DNA of 64,000 nt, from contig NZ_SCOH01000001.1 in the NCBI RefSeq assembly GCF_005503445.1, positions 124,001-188,000 on the forward strand. Direction: 5' to 3'. Within the stretch, counting starts at the first letter, position 1. Each line of letters begins with the position of its first letter. Shown piece by piece: positions 45,622-54,874 of the stretch. Below the pieces are notes generated by a model. It did no database searches and had not been told where the DNA came from. It was given only the letters and a program-made list of their open reading frames with translations. The DNA is from Chitinivorax sp. B (GTDB taxonomy: Bacteria; Pseudomonadota; Gammaproteobacteria; Burkholderiales; SCOH01). The translations under genes and the position numbers were made by a program.

Positions 45622-47424
45622 CTAAATTTTAGGTGGCGTAGGTAACTTCTGGCCATTGGTGGCACCTTTCAGTGTTGGCCGAGGGTTACCGGTCGGCTTG
45701 ACGGGTGAGCCCCCGCCGCCTGATTGTTTGGGTGTGTTGGATGCCGGACTCGTGGTGGTACTGGCTTGCTTGAAACCTGATCCAGACGAAGAATGACCAG
45801 ATGGTGAGGAATCGCCAAGGCTGGCTGGGCCGTTTGAGCTGGCTGTCAGGCTGGCTGACTTGTCACCATCTTTTGCTGGTGTGGTGCTGTCAGGTTGCCC
45901 AAGAGATGGACCAGAACCAGGGCCGGACTTGCTGCTGTCACTCAGCGTGCCCAGGCTGGAATTGGCAGCTGCCGATGACAGCGACGCGATATCGCTTCCA
46001 GCGTCGCTACCTGACTGGTTCTTTTGCAATTCTTCCTGTAGTTTTTGCTTGGTGCGATCAAATAGCCCAGGATTATTGCCGCGTTCACCTTCACCCTTAC
46101 CTTTGACTGCATTGGCCAGCTTGCTGGGCAATGCCTTGGCAGCATCGGTGACTTTCTGTTTTACGTCTGTACCAGCTTGGCCGATGGCTTTATTCAAGCC
46201 ACCCACTGCTGCTGCTGCCCCACTTTTACCATCCTGTTTGGCCAATTGGGTGCCCGCTTTAAGCGCACCGCCAATATTCTTGGCCCCTTGCGCCGTTGAC
46301 AGGCCGGCCCCGGCTGCGGCTTTCAATGCACCCGCTGCAGCAGCAGCGCCACCTGTGGCCGCACCAGCAGCCATGGTGGCAGCCATCTTCATATTGCCCA
46401 TTGCCGAAGCTCCGGCTCCCATTGCTGAACCGGCCGACAAGCCCGCGCCACCATTGAGCAGGGCACCCGCCATTTCCGGGGCCTTGATCGCCAAAATGGA
46501 TTGCAGGATGGATACCGCCAGCATTTCCAACAGTTTGTCGTATTCAAACTGGAAGCCGCCTGCCATGTCGTTGATGGTCTTGAGTGTCATGCTCAGGATC
46601 AGGATCAATACCAGCAGGCGGATACCGACGTTGATGGCGTAGTTCAGGTATTTGGAGACGTAGTCCTTGGTCCAGCTGGAGCTGCCCAGGCCAAGGAAGA
46701 TGGCGCCGGCGGCAAACAGGATGTAGGACTCGATCTTCAGAGTGAAGAACTGCGCAGCCACGACGACAAAGGCAATCACGATACCGATGGTGACAAAGCA
46801 GGCAACGATGATCTTGCCCAATGCACCCAGAATGGCGAACAACCCCGTCGGCGCTTTCGACCACACCAGCTTGATGGTGGCCAGACCCAACGCGATGATG
46901 TAGTCAGTGGTGACTTCCTTTGTGCCAGCCGCAGCTTCACCAGCATTCTTGAAGGAATCGACAATGGTCGGGATCCATTCCGGTGCATATTGCAGCAATG
47001 CGTAGAAGAAACCGATGAACATGATCTTCTTGATGATCTCGACGGCCAGGCTGTTCAGATTGTCTTTCTCGAACGCCCAGATGGCTGCCGCCCAGCAGAT
47101 TTCGATGGTCGCCAGAATCAGGAAGGTCGGGCGAACCAAGCCGAGGATGGTGCTAAACCAGCTACGGCTTTGGCCTTCTGTCTGCGTGACCAGTGAGTCA
47201 AACAGGGCAAACGATGCAGATTCGCCACCCACTGATGCATCAGCAGCCCAAGCCATATGGCCAAGCAGGACATACAGTGCGGCGAAGGTGAGGGCTGTCC
47301 ACAGAAAGCGCTGTAGCTGGCGGGCCAACATTGGGTCCATCACGCGACCCGGTTTAATGGGTCGCTCGGGGCGATCGGCTCGTAATTGAGCGAAAACAGT
47401 CCAGGTATGCAATACGGCATTCAT
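45622..47424 (-). CDS. virB6: VirB6/TrbL polytopic channel protein with long low-complexity tail
   Basis: A 600-residue integral membrane protein. A signal-like or first helix ends at MAWAADAS, then a set of about six or more membrane helices runs to residue ~330. The C-terminal ~260 residues are Gly/Ala- then Ser/Pro/Gly-rich, probably cytosolic or disordered. ATG 47424 overlaps the virB4 stop as ATGA and follows GAGGAGT; a longer frame to 47448 lacks such a site. TrbL proteins often carry such extended tails, but this one is at the long end. It likely gates the substrate path. Confidence 0.92.
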   Translation of the reverse strand: MNAVLHTWTVFAQLRADRPERPIKPGRVMDPMLARQLQRFLWTALTFAALYVLLGHMAWAADASVGGESASFALFDSLVTQTEGQSRSWFSTILGLVRPTFLILATIEICWAAAIWAFEKDNLNSLAVEIIKKIMFIGFFYALLQYAPEWIPTIVDSFKNAGEAAAGTKEVTTDYIIALGLATIKLVWSKAPTGLFAILGALGKIIVACFVTIGIVIAFVVVAAQFFTLKIESYILFAAGAIFLGLGSSSWTKDYVSKYLNYAINVGIRLLVLILILSMTLKTINDMAGGFQFEYDKLLEMLAVSILQSILAIKAPEMAGALLNGGAGLSAGSAMGAGASAMGNMKMAATMAAGAATGGAAAAAGALKAAAGAGLSTAQGAKNIGGALKAGTQLAKQDGKSGAAAAVGGLNKAIGQAGTDVKQKVTDAAKALPSKLANAVKGKGEGERGNNPGLFDRTKQKLQEELQKNQSGSDAGSDIASLSSAAANSSLGTLSDSSKSGPGSGPSLGQPDSTTPAKDGDKSASLTASSNGPASLGDSSPSGHSSSGSGFKQASTTTSPASNTPKQSGGGGSPVKPTGNPRPTLKGATNGQKLPTPPKI

Positions 47425-49880
47425 GCTGGTAACTCCTCGGCTTGCCAAAGATCAGCCCATTCATCGAGCCCACGCTGGCGTAACCAATAGGCTGGCCAGT
47501 TCTCGTTATGCTGTTCCATCAGTTGTCGGGCAGTGCGGATGTCGTCCTGACTGCTGGCGCCGACAAATGACAGGGCTACTGGCCCGAAGCCAAAGGAGAA
47601 GATGCGGCGGCCCAAGGGTGACTTGTAGTAGTAGTGACGCTTGACCGTGGCATGGGCCAGGATCTGAATTTCGCGGTCGTTCAGGCCGATCAGCTCATAC
47701 ATTGGGCGTGACGAGTTCTCGTTTGCTTCTGGATTGGGCAATAGGATTTTGGTCGGGCAACTGGCCAGAATCACGTCGCGGATCGGGCTGTTCATCACGT
47801 CCGCCAGTTCCTGGGTGGCCAGGAATACCAAGGCATTCTTCTTACGCCAGGTTTTCAGCCACTCGCGGACCTTTTCACGGAACAACGGGTGAGCCAGCAT
47901 CAGCCAGCATTCGTCCAGCGCCACCAGGGTGGGCCGGCCATCCATGCGTTTTTCGACTTGCCGGAACAGATAGAGCAACACCGGGACGACATTTTTCTCG
48001 CCCATGTTCATCAAGTGCTCCATCTCGAATGCCTGGAAAGCACCATCCACCAGGCTGTCTTCCTCGGCATCCAGCAACGAGCCCATTGGGCCGGCCAGCG
48101 TGTAGTGCGACAGCGCCTGACGCAGTTCATCATCCTGCAGTTCGGCCACAAACTCAGTCAGTGTGCGACGTGGGGAGCGGGTGAGCCGAATGATGGCCTG
48201 ATACACCATCTGCCGTAGCATGGGTGTGACGTTCACCCCTTGCAGGGTGAGCATGATTTCGATCCATTCCGCCGCCCAGGCTTGGTCTGCAGGGGTATCG
48301 ATATGCTTGAGTGGGCAGAAGGCCAGATCGCTGTGCTCGCCGCCGATGTCGTAATAAGTTCCCCCGCAGGCATTCACCAGTAGATAAGAGGAATAGCCCT
48401 TATCGAACGTGAACACCTGTGCGTTCGGGTAGCGGAAATGTTGCGCCAGTAAGAAGTTGAGGGCGGTGGATTTACCGCCACCGGTCTTACCGATCATCAG
48501 CGTATGGCCTACGTCACCCACGTGCAGGCTGATCCGGAACGGCGTGGAACCGGTGGTAGCGGCATAAGATAACGGCGGGCTGCGGTCTGGGTAGAACGGG
48601 CAAGGGTTGTATTCTGCACCCGCCCATACGGCGGTGATGGGGAGCAGATCGGCCAGATTCAGGGTGTGCAGAATGGGTCTGCGTACATTGGGATAACCAT
48701 GACCGGGGATGGAACCCAGATAGGCTTCCACTGCGTTGATATCTTCAATACGGGCACCAAAGCCCAAGTTGAGCAGCGACTTGCGTACTTCCCGTGCTTG
48801 CTCGAGCAGCAGGTCGCGGTCGGTATGCATCAACACCACGCAGGAGGTGTAGTAACCGAAGCGCACCATATTGCTTTCGGCTTCACCGATGGCGCTTTGC
48901 GCATCTTCGGTCATTTCCAGCGCATCCAGATCGATGGCACCGCTGCTGGTGTTGAATACCTGATCCTTCAAACCACGCTGCTTTTGTTGCCAACGACGGC
49001 GGACACCGTTCATTACGGATCGTGCTTGTTGCGGGTCCAGGAAAATGAAGCGGGTTGACCAGCGATATTCATAACCCAGCGCATCCAGCTCATGCAGGAT
49101 GCCGGGGTAACTTTCCTGCGGAAAGCCATCAATGGCGACCACTTTGATGTGGTAATCGCCGACACGGGGAGCAATGCCGCCATAGAACGGATAGGCACCA
49201 ATCACTGCGTCCAGGTACATTGGGATGGTTGGCAGCCGCACGGGGCGCAATTGGCCGCTGACACAAAAATCCATGTATTGCAACAGTTCGTCTTCGATGT
49301 ATTCCTTGCCGAAGGCATCTGTCCGGTGAATGCCCCGCATCCGGCGCAATGGCAGTGTGGCTGAAAGCGCCGATTCGAAATCGTCGATCTGGCGTTTGAA
49401 CTGTTCCAGAATACGTGCTGCAAAGCCGGCTTCGGAATCGTCACGGCCATCGTCTTCGTAGATCATTTCGATGATCTTGTTGGACGTGCGCAATGGTGGC
49501 AGATAAGTCAACGACAGTGCGTAGGTGGTCTCGAAATGCGCACCTTCCAACTCATGTTGATGACGACGCTCTTCATCAATCAACCAGCTGGTCAGGTCCG
49601 GGAATTGTCCGCCGGATGGGTAAGTGGTGGCTGGGCGGCGAATCGCATCACAGTTCAGCATCCAGCCGTTACCCAACCCCACCAGAATGCCATTCAGGCG
49701 GGCAGAAATACCAGCCAGTTCGGCATGGGTGGCGCTGTCCATGTCTTCGCCGCGGAAATACCAGCTGACGGTCAGGCTGCCATCTTTGTTCTGCAGAATG
49801 CCGTCTTCCGGCATCAGCGCAAAATTCAACAGATCGGGCAAGCCCTGGGTGCGATCGCGGAATTGTTTCAGTCTCAACAT
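47421..49880 (-). CDS. virB4: VirB4/TrbE ATPase
   Basis: An 819-residue energising ATPase of the T4SS. Walker A is LMIGKTGGGKSTALNF near residue 465; Walker B is VALDECWLMLAHP, and the RecA-like core continues with QELADVMNS and SCPTKILLPNP. The N-terminal CagE/TrbE domain spans ~1-440. It starts 2 bases before the virB3 stop boundary and overlaps virB6 at its end, so the whole virB11-B10 series is one tight operon. No fusion to VirB3 is present here; the two are separate genes. Confidence 0.97.
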   Translation of the reverse strand: MLRLKQFRDRTQGLPDLLNFALMPEDGILQNKDGSLTVSWYFRGEDMDSATHAELAGISARLNGILVGLGNGWMLNCDAIRRPATTYPSGGQFPDLTSWLIDEERRHQHELEGAHFETTYALSLTYLPPLRTSNKIIEMIYEDDGRDDSEAGFAARILEQFKRQIDDFESALSATLPLRRMRGIHRTDAFGKEYIEDELLQYMDFCVSGQLRPVRLPTIPMYLDAVIGAYPFYGGIAPRVGDYHIKVVAIDGFPQESYPGILHELDALGYEYRWSTRFIFLDPQQARSVMNGVRRRWQQKQRGLKDQVFNTSSGAIDLDALEMTEDAQSAIGEAESNMVRFGYYTSCVVLMHTDRDLLLEQAREVRKSLLNLGFGARIEDINAVEAYLGSIPGHGYPNVRRPILHTLNLADLLPITAVWAGAEYNPCPFYPDRSPPLSYAATTGSTPFRISLHVGDVGHTLMIGKTGGGKSTALNFLLAQHFRYPNAQVFTFDKGYSSYLLVNACGGTYYDIGGEHSDLAFCPLKHIDTPADQAWAAEWIEIMLTLQGVNVTPMLRQMVYQAIIRLTRSPRRTLTEFVAELQDDELRQALSHYTLAGPMGSLLDAEEDSLVDGAFQAFEMEHLMNMGEKNVVPVLLYLFRQVEKRMDGRPTLVALDECWLMLAHPLFREKVREWLKTWRKKNALVFLATQELADVMNSPIRDVILASCPTKILLPNPEANENSSRPMYELIGLNDREIQILAHATVKRHYYYKSPLGRRIFSFGFGPVALSFVGASSQDDIRTARQLMEQHNENWPAYWLRQRGLDEWADLWQAEELPA

Positions 49881-49882
49881 GC

Positions 49883-50209
49883 TTAGGCTTTCGGCTTGCT
49901 ACCACCAGGCAGAGGGGCTTCGATACAGCTATGGGCGTTGTAATAGGCGCGATAGCGGATGTGGCGCTGATACACCAGGCTCATCTGCGGATCGGCCTTG
50001 GCCATGCGGACCAGCGCCCAGAACGAACTGCTCCAGAACACGACGGCCAGGGTGATCGACCACACCGAGATGTTGCCGGAGAAGATCAACAAGGCCGTGA
50101 TCAACCCGGCCATCAAGACTAGGCTGCGTTCCGCCCCCAGCAACAGGTGCGCACGATTGAGTGAACGGTGGATCGCGATGCGGCGTGGTTCTTCCATGGC
50201 CTGCCTCAC
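49883..50209 (-). CDS. virB3: VirB3/TrbD inner-membrane protein
   Basis: A 108-residue protein with two adjacent membrane segments (residues ~24-62) between short polar ends, the usual VirB3 layout. The motif IHRSLNRAHLLLGAER precedes the helices, and the tail has QRHIRYRAYY, as in TrbD. Start at 50209 or four codons later (MEEPRR). It lies between virB2 and virB4 with gaps of 4 and 2 bases. Confidence 0.92.
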   Translation of the reverse strand: MRQAMEEPRRIAIHRSLNRAHLLLGAERSLVLMAGLITALLIFSGNISVWSITLAVVFWSSSFWALVRMAKADPQMSLVYQRHIRYRAYYNAHSCIEAPLPGGSKPKA

Positions 50210-50213
50210 CCGA

Positions 50214-50504
50214 TCAGCCGAACATCGACATGAAATTGTTGGCCAGCAACATCACTGACAACGCCAATACCACCATCAACATGCGTTTGGTGAAGTCACT
50301 GAGCTCGCCGCCGAATGCCAACATCCCGCCGGAAGCCGCCAGTGCGATCACGCCAATGGCCTTGGCAACCGGGCCGGTCAACGAAGTTTGCAGCTGTTGC
50401 AATGGGCCTTCCCAAGGCAGGGCGGCATGGGCCAGACCGCTGGTGAAGATGAATGTGATCAGGCCGGTAACCAGACGACGCCAAGTGGAGGATAAGAACT
50501 GCAT
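50214..50504 (-). CDS. virB2: VirB2/TrbC pilin
   Basis: A 96-residue major pilin precursor. The signal peptide ends SGLAHA; the mature part has the two-helix pilin hairpin, LTGPVAKAIGVIALAASGG and a second helix MLMVVLALSVMLLAN, with the short GG turn typical of TrbC. GGGAG precedes the ATG. It forms the extracellular pilus and the conduit. Located right after virB11 as in trb-type loci. Confidence 0.92.
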   Translation of the reverse strand: MQFLSSTWRRLVTGLITFIFTSGLAHAALPWEGPLQQLQTSLTGPVAKAIGVIALAASGGMLAFGGELSDFTKRMLMVVLALSVMLLANNFMSMFG

Positions 50505-50531
50505 TTTGTAACTCCCTGTATTTGAGTTGGT

Positions 50532-51572
50532 TTATTGAATTGAAATGGGCTGCATGACGAAACGGCCCTGCACATAGTCACTGATTTGCATCAGCTCACT
50601 GACTGAGCGCCCGGCCGGTGTGGCCGAACGTTCGATGAACACCACCAGGTTCACGGCTTCCTTGATCATGGTGGCGATGGATGTTTCCGACAGATTGCGT
50701 GCTTCCGGTGCCTCGTAAATCAACTGTGACAGGCGGATCAATCCGCCTTCAGCCGAGTTGGCGTGAATGGTGGCAATACCGCCTGGGTGGCCGGTGTTCC
50801 AGCTCTTCAACAGTGTCAAGGCTTCGCCGCCGCGTACCTCACCTACCACGATACGGTCGGGTCGTAAGCGCATGGTGGCCCGTAACAGGCGCTGCATATT
50901 GGCTTGTTCGCTGGTACGCAACAGTACGCTGTTGGGCATGGTGATCTGCAGTTCCATCGTGTCTTCGATGGCGACCAACCGGTCTTCGGTACACAAGCTG
51001 GCGATTTCCGCCAGAATGGCGTTGGCCAAAGTGGTCTTACCGCTGCCGGTACCACCAACGATCAACACGTTGTGGCGCTGTCTCACCGCATCGCGAATCG
51101 CTTCAATCGGATGCGGAAAGGCCTTTGCTGCTTGCGATTCAGCATGGGGGCGGCGAATGCCGAGCGATTCGCCGATGATGCCCTTGGCTCGATAGTCATC
51201 CAATGTGAACACCTTGAGCGCCTTCTTCCGGATTGTGAAGGTAGGCGCGCGGACGATTGGTGGAATGATGCCTTCCAGGCGTGATCCATCCAGCGGAAAC
51301 TCACCTTCCAGAATCGGCACGTCACGGGTGACGGCGGTGTTCAACATGCTGGCACAGGTGGTCAGCACGCTTTCAGCGGCACCGGGTGACATGGTGTGGC
51401 CGGTGTATTCCATGCCTTTACCTGCAACGTCCAGCCATAGCTTGCCATCGGGATTAAGCATGATCTCGATGACCGCAGGGTCGCGTAGCGCGGCCATCAT
51501 GATCGGCCCGCATTCCCGCTCCAGCTTTTCTTCCAGACGCTGTCTGACCAATTCTTTCTGACTGTTCATCAT
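50532..51572 (-). CDS. virB11: VirB11/TrbB hexameric ATPase
   Basis: A 346-residue traffic ATPase. Walker A is GGTGSGKTTL, the Asp box and Walker B-like segment are AIEDTMELQ and LRPDRIVVGEVRGGEAL, and the His box is TGHPGGIATIHAN. All match TrbB. It drives pilus assembly and substrate transfer. It is the first gene of the secretion operon; AGGA precedes the ATG. Sixty bases upstream lies a perfect palindrome and then an AT-rich region that likely includes the operon promoter. Confidence 0.96.
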   Translation of the reverse strand: MMNSQKELVRQRLEEKLERECGPIMMAALRDPAVIEIMLNPDGKLWLDVAGKGMEYTGHTMSPGAAESVLTTCASMLNTAVTRDVPILEGEFPLDGSRLEGIIPPIVRAPTFTIRKKALKVFTLDDYRAKGIIGESLGIRRPHAESQAAKAFPHPIEAIRDAVRQRHNVLIVGGTGSGKTTLANAILAEIASLCTEDRLVAIEDTMELQITMPNSVLLRTSEQANMQRLLRATMRLRPDRIVVGEVRGGEALTLLKSWNTGHPGGIATIHANSAEGGLIRLSQLIYEAPEARNLSETSIATMIKEAVNLVVFIERSATPAGRSVSELMQISDYVQGRFVMQPISIQ

Positions 51573-52828
51573 TTTTCCTGCACTACCCAGCGGGTGTATT
51601 CCTTTTCATGTCAATGTGTTGCAAAGTATTTATGTACTTTTTGCGTTAAAAGTACATTAATGCTGTGAGGTTTCTTTTAATTTGTTCATCATTCGTTCAG
51701 TTAATCTGCGTAATAGCTTTACTTAATCATATCTATAGATAATTTCTATCTATCGTTATTATTATTGTAATAATTTTATGAAATTGAAGGGTTTTTGTTA
51801 AAATTATTAAATAAAAACAATGTTATATTGCTGTGCTGTTTTGTATTTAAGAATGTCATTGGCATTTTATTGAGTCGAATTGTCGCTGTTTTACGATCTG
51901 ATGTCCATATAAGAGAAAGTATATTGGCATTGCGTGAAGTGTGTAAACGTTTCATCTTTTTAATTATAGAAAAGTATATTCGTTGTTTGCGAATGTATTT
52001 TATTATATGCATATCCCATTTCTGTATTATCGAATATTCGTTATTATTAATATTTTGATATGAATTGAAGGTGACTGAATACGCTGGAATTGAGGTAAGT
52101 CATTGGGATTAAAAGCAATTTATTCATATGGCATTTGATTGCCAGTTGGATCTGTTTGTCATGGTTTGAGAGGTAAGGCATGGCGGATAGTCTGCGTAGA
52201 TCTGTCACCACACAGCCAAAAGTAGAGTTATTTATGCTTTTGTCATTTTGATTGGCGGGGGGAATGGGATGGTTTGGGTGGTGGCAAGGGCTGGCCGCAG
52301 GCATGAGTCTTTGGTCTTGCTGAACCTTGTATGGCTGAGCACACGTAATCGTGAGGTTCACCTTGCATGGAGGCTGTTGAAAGTGGGCAGATGCGGGTAT
52401 CGCTGCTGTGTCAGCGAGAGATGGTCATGTGACCCAAGGGCATGCGGGCCAGCTCAGAGGGAGCGGTCGGCTTGTGCCCGTCAATGATATGGTGGCTCGG
52501 AAGTATGATGTCTTTGGCGGTATCCGGGCCTTTGGCAGCATGTCAGCCTCTATCCATTCATTGTTCCTGTGGCTGTTTGGGCAGGCTGAACAGCGTGTGA
52601 GGTGTTTACACACACGCATATCACAACTAACCGGTCTAAGAGCCGCTACCAAAACCCTTCTGTTGTTGTTGTGCAAACTCGTCGTACGCTCGTACTGCCT
52701 TTGTTTGCAGGCCTAACCAGAACCACTTCGCTGGGTTTTGTTAGCGGTTCGAAGTGGCGCTGGCGCTTGCTCTGTCGCCGCAGCGGCCGGGGGGCACTGC
52801 GGCGGAACGGGATAGGGGGTAGGGTGGA
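51573..52828. other. AT-rich non-coding region upstream of the T4SS operon
   Basis: About 1.25 kb without a supported gene. Bases ~51600-52070 are strikingly AT-rich compared with everything around them, with many short A/T runs and no reading frame that looks like protein. Such tracts are common at acquired operons and can be targets of H-NS/MvaT-type silencers. The rest (52080-52828) is normal in composition but also without a convincing gene. Near the right end are two inverted repeats: CCACTTCG/CGAAGTGG (52723-52757) and GCCGCAG/CTGCGGC (near 52775-52803), which could end the EF-G-like gene on the minus strand. Confidence 0.6.
51632..51657. promoter_or_regulatory. Perfect palindrome upstream of virB11, candidate operator
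   Basis: ATGTACTTTT (51632-51641) and AAAAGTACAT (51648-51657) are perfect inverted arms of 10 bases with a 6-base TGCGTT centre, 60-85 bases upstream of the virB11 start. The size and spacing fit a homodimeric regulator site better than a terminator for any neighbouring gene. Confidence 0.6.
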
Positions 52829-54874
52829 CTATTCCTCGTCAGGGGCAATTTTGTATTCGCTGGCCAGCCTGGTCTGAACATCCTGCGGTACCGCATCGTA
52901 ATGACTCAGATTCATCAGATAACTGCCTTTACCGCCGGTCACCGATTTCAATCGTGCCTGGTAGTTGGTCAACTCCGATAAGGGGGCAATGCCTTGTACG
53001 CTGCTCTGTTGATGGGATAAAGCCTGTGTGCCGGTGACATGACCGCGGCGAGTGGTCAGATCTGCTGTGATGTCGCCCAGATTGACTTCAGGGCAGGTGA
53101 TGTCGATGGATACCATGGGCTCGAGCACAATGGCACGTGCATTACGCAGCGCATCAATGAAAGCTTTGCGGCCCGCGACCTGAAAGGCAATATCTTTTGA
53201 ATCTACCGAATGATGTTTGCCATCGTGTACGGTCACCTTGACATCGGTGACCGGAAAGCCTGCCAGTGGCCCAGCTTCCAGTACGCTACGTACACCTTTT
53301 TCGACTGATGGAATGAACTGGCCAGGAATGACGCCACCTTTCACTTCATCCACAAAATGAAAACCCTCGCCACGCGGCAAAGGCTCGACACGCAACATCA
53401 CCTCCCCAAACTGTCCGGCTCCGCCGGTCTGCTTCTTATGGCGGTGGTGGCCTTCAGCCGGTTGGGTGATGGTTTCACGGTATGGGATGCGCGGTGGTTG
53501 GGTCAATACTTCAAGATGATATTGACTGGCCATTTTCTCCAGCACGAAGCGCAAGTGCAGGTCACCCAGCCCACGCATTACCGTTTCATGGGTGGACTGA
53601 TGTTGATCGATCTTGAAGCAGGGGTCTTCCAATTGCAGCTTATGTAGTACCTCAGCGATGCGTTGTTCATCACCACGCCGCTTCGGCTCCACTGCCAGGC
53701 CATGCATTGGCGTCGGAAAATCCAGGGGTTTGAGGTGGATGTGATCTTCATCGTGTGAATCGTGCAGCACTGAATCGAACTCGATTTCATCTACTTTGGC
53801 TACTGCGCCCAAATCGCCAGGCAACAGGCTGTCGACTTCGGTGTAACTCTTGCCATGCACGCGGAACAGATGCCCTACCTTGAAGGGTTTCTTGCCATCA
53901 CCAACAAACAGCTGTGACTCGCGTGTGATCTTGCCCTGATGTACCCGAAACATGCCCATCTTGCCGACAAACGGGTCCATCACTACCTTGAATACGTGAG
54001 CAAGCACATGTTTGTCCGGGGCAGGCTCAGACCGGAATCCTGTCGCCGCGCTGCCTTCCCCTTTCACAAACAGTGGCGGATTGCCCTCATGAGGATTGGG
54101 TGCCAGTTTTGCCAGTACATTCAGTAATTCCGTCACGCCCGCCCCGGTACGGCTGGATACAAAACACACCGGGATGATATGGCCCTCGCGCAGGGCTTGC
54201 TCAAACGGCGCGTGCAGTTGTTCTGGGGCTACGTCGCCTTGCTCAAGATAGGTGGCCATCAGGTCTTCATCTACCTCCACCACTTGATCGATCAAGGCCC
54301 GGTGTGCTTCAGTCACTGATGAAAAATCTGCTTCGCCGCCTGGGTTGAAAAAACAATCCACCACTTGCTTGCCGCCATCGGCCGGTAGGTTGATCGGTAG
54401 TACTTCTTTGCCGAAAGTTGCCCGCAGATTGGCCATTAGCCCCGGTAAATCCACCCGTTCCGCATCAATCTTGTTAATGACAATCATCCGGCACAGCTGT
54501 CGCTTCGCAGCCCAATCCATCATGCGAGTGGTGGTCAATTCAATCCCACTGGCCGCATTCACGGTGATCAGCGCCGTATCCACAGCTGCCAACGCGCAGA
54601 TGGCATGACCAATGAAATCTGGGTACCCCGGCGTATCGATCAGCCGGATTTCTGTGTCCTGATAACTGAAGTTGACCAGCGCAGAATTGAGCGAATGCCG
54701 GTATTCCCGCTCCATCGGGTCGAAGTCACAAACTGTGTCACCACGTTCAACCGTACCAGGGGCGCCAATCGCCCCGGCCCGATGTAACAACATCTCGGTC
54801 AATGTGGTTTTGCCGCTGTCAAAGTGTCCAACCAATGCAACAGTGCGAATCGCATCCACTGAATAGTGGGGCAT
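52829..54874 (-). CDS. Elongation factor G-like GTPase (EF-G paralogue)
   Basis: A 681-residue translational GTPase with all EF-G domains: G1 GHFDSGKT (16-23), G3 DTPGYPDF (80-87), G4 INKID, then domains II-V with QTGGAGQFGEVMLRVEP and GVIPGQFIPSVEKG. The histidine of DTPGH, which activates water in EF-Tu and EF-G, is Tyr84 here, as in the EF-G2-like paralogue group; switch I is short. It is thus not the main fusA. ATG 54874 follows AAGGGAG; the frame extends to 55009 without family resemblance. It stands alone. Roles proposed for such paralogues in recycling or stress are not evident from context. Confidence 0.92.
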   Translation of the reverse strand: MPHYSVDAIRTVALVGHFDSGKTTLTEMLLHRAGAIGAPGTVERGDTVCDFDPMEREYRHSLNSALVNFSYQDTEIRLIDTPGYPDFIGHAICALAAVDTALITVNAASGIELTTTRMMDWAAKRQLCRMIVINKIDAERVDLPGLMANLRATFGKEVLPINLPADGGKQVVDCFFNPGGEADFSSVTEAHRALIDQVVEVDEDLMATYLEQGDVAPEQLHAPFEQALREGHIIPVCFVSSRTGAGVTELLNVLAKLAPNPHEGNPPLFVKGEGSAATGFRSEPAPDKHVLAHVFKVVMDPFVGKMGMFRVHQGKITRESQLFVGDGKKPFKVGHLFRVHGKSYTEVDSLLPGDLGAVAKVDEIEFDSVLHDSHDEDHIHLKPLDFPTPMHGLAVEPKRRGDEQRIAEVLHKLQLEDPCFKIDQHQSTHETVMRGLGDLHLRFVLEKMASQYHLEVLTQPPRIPYRETITQPAEGHHRHKKQTGGAGQFGEVMLRVEPLPRGEGFHFVDEVKGGVIPGQFIPSVEKGVRSVLEAGPLAGFPVTDVKVTVHDGKHHSVDSKDIAFQVAGRKAFIDALRNARAIVLEPMVSIDITCPEVNLGDITADLTTRRGHVTGTQALSHQQSSVQGIAPLSELTNYQARLKSVTGGKGSYLMNLSHYDAVPQDVQTRLASEYKIAPDEE

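Noticed and set aside
45860-46642. Long plus-strand open frame (260 codons) opposite virB6
   Set aside because: It mirrors the Ala/Gly-rich codons of virB6, has no ribosome site and no protein-like composition; a shadow frame.
31575-51572. Reading the T4SS block as a complete integrative conjugative element
   Set aside because: No integrase, relaxase, partition or att repeats were seen in the window; only transfer-channel genes are present. The remaining parts could lie outside only if the element extended beyond unrelated housekeeping genes, which is unlikely.
51776-52012. Short open frames on both strands in the AT-rich tract
   Set aside because: Lys/Ile/Asn-rich by composition alone, no ribosome site or recognisable motif; not enough to call a gene.
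52248-52716. Short open frames in the gap before the EF-G-like gene
   Set aside because: Residue content looks random (many Arg/Cys/Trp) and no translation signals were seen.
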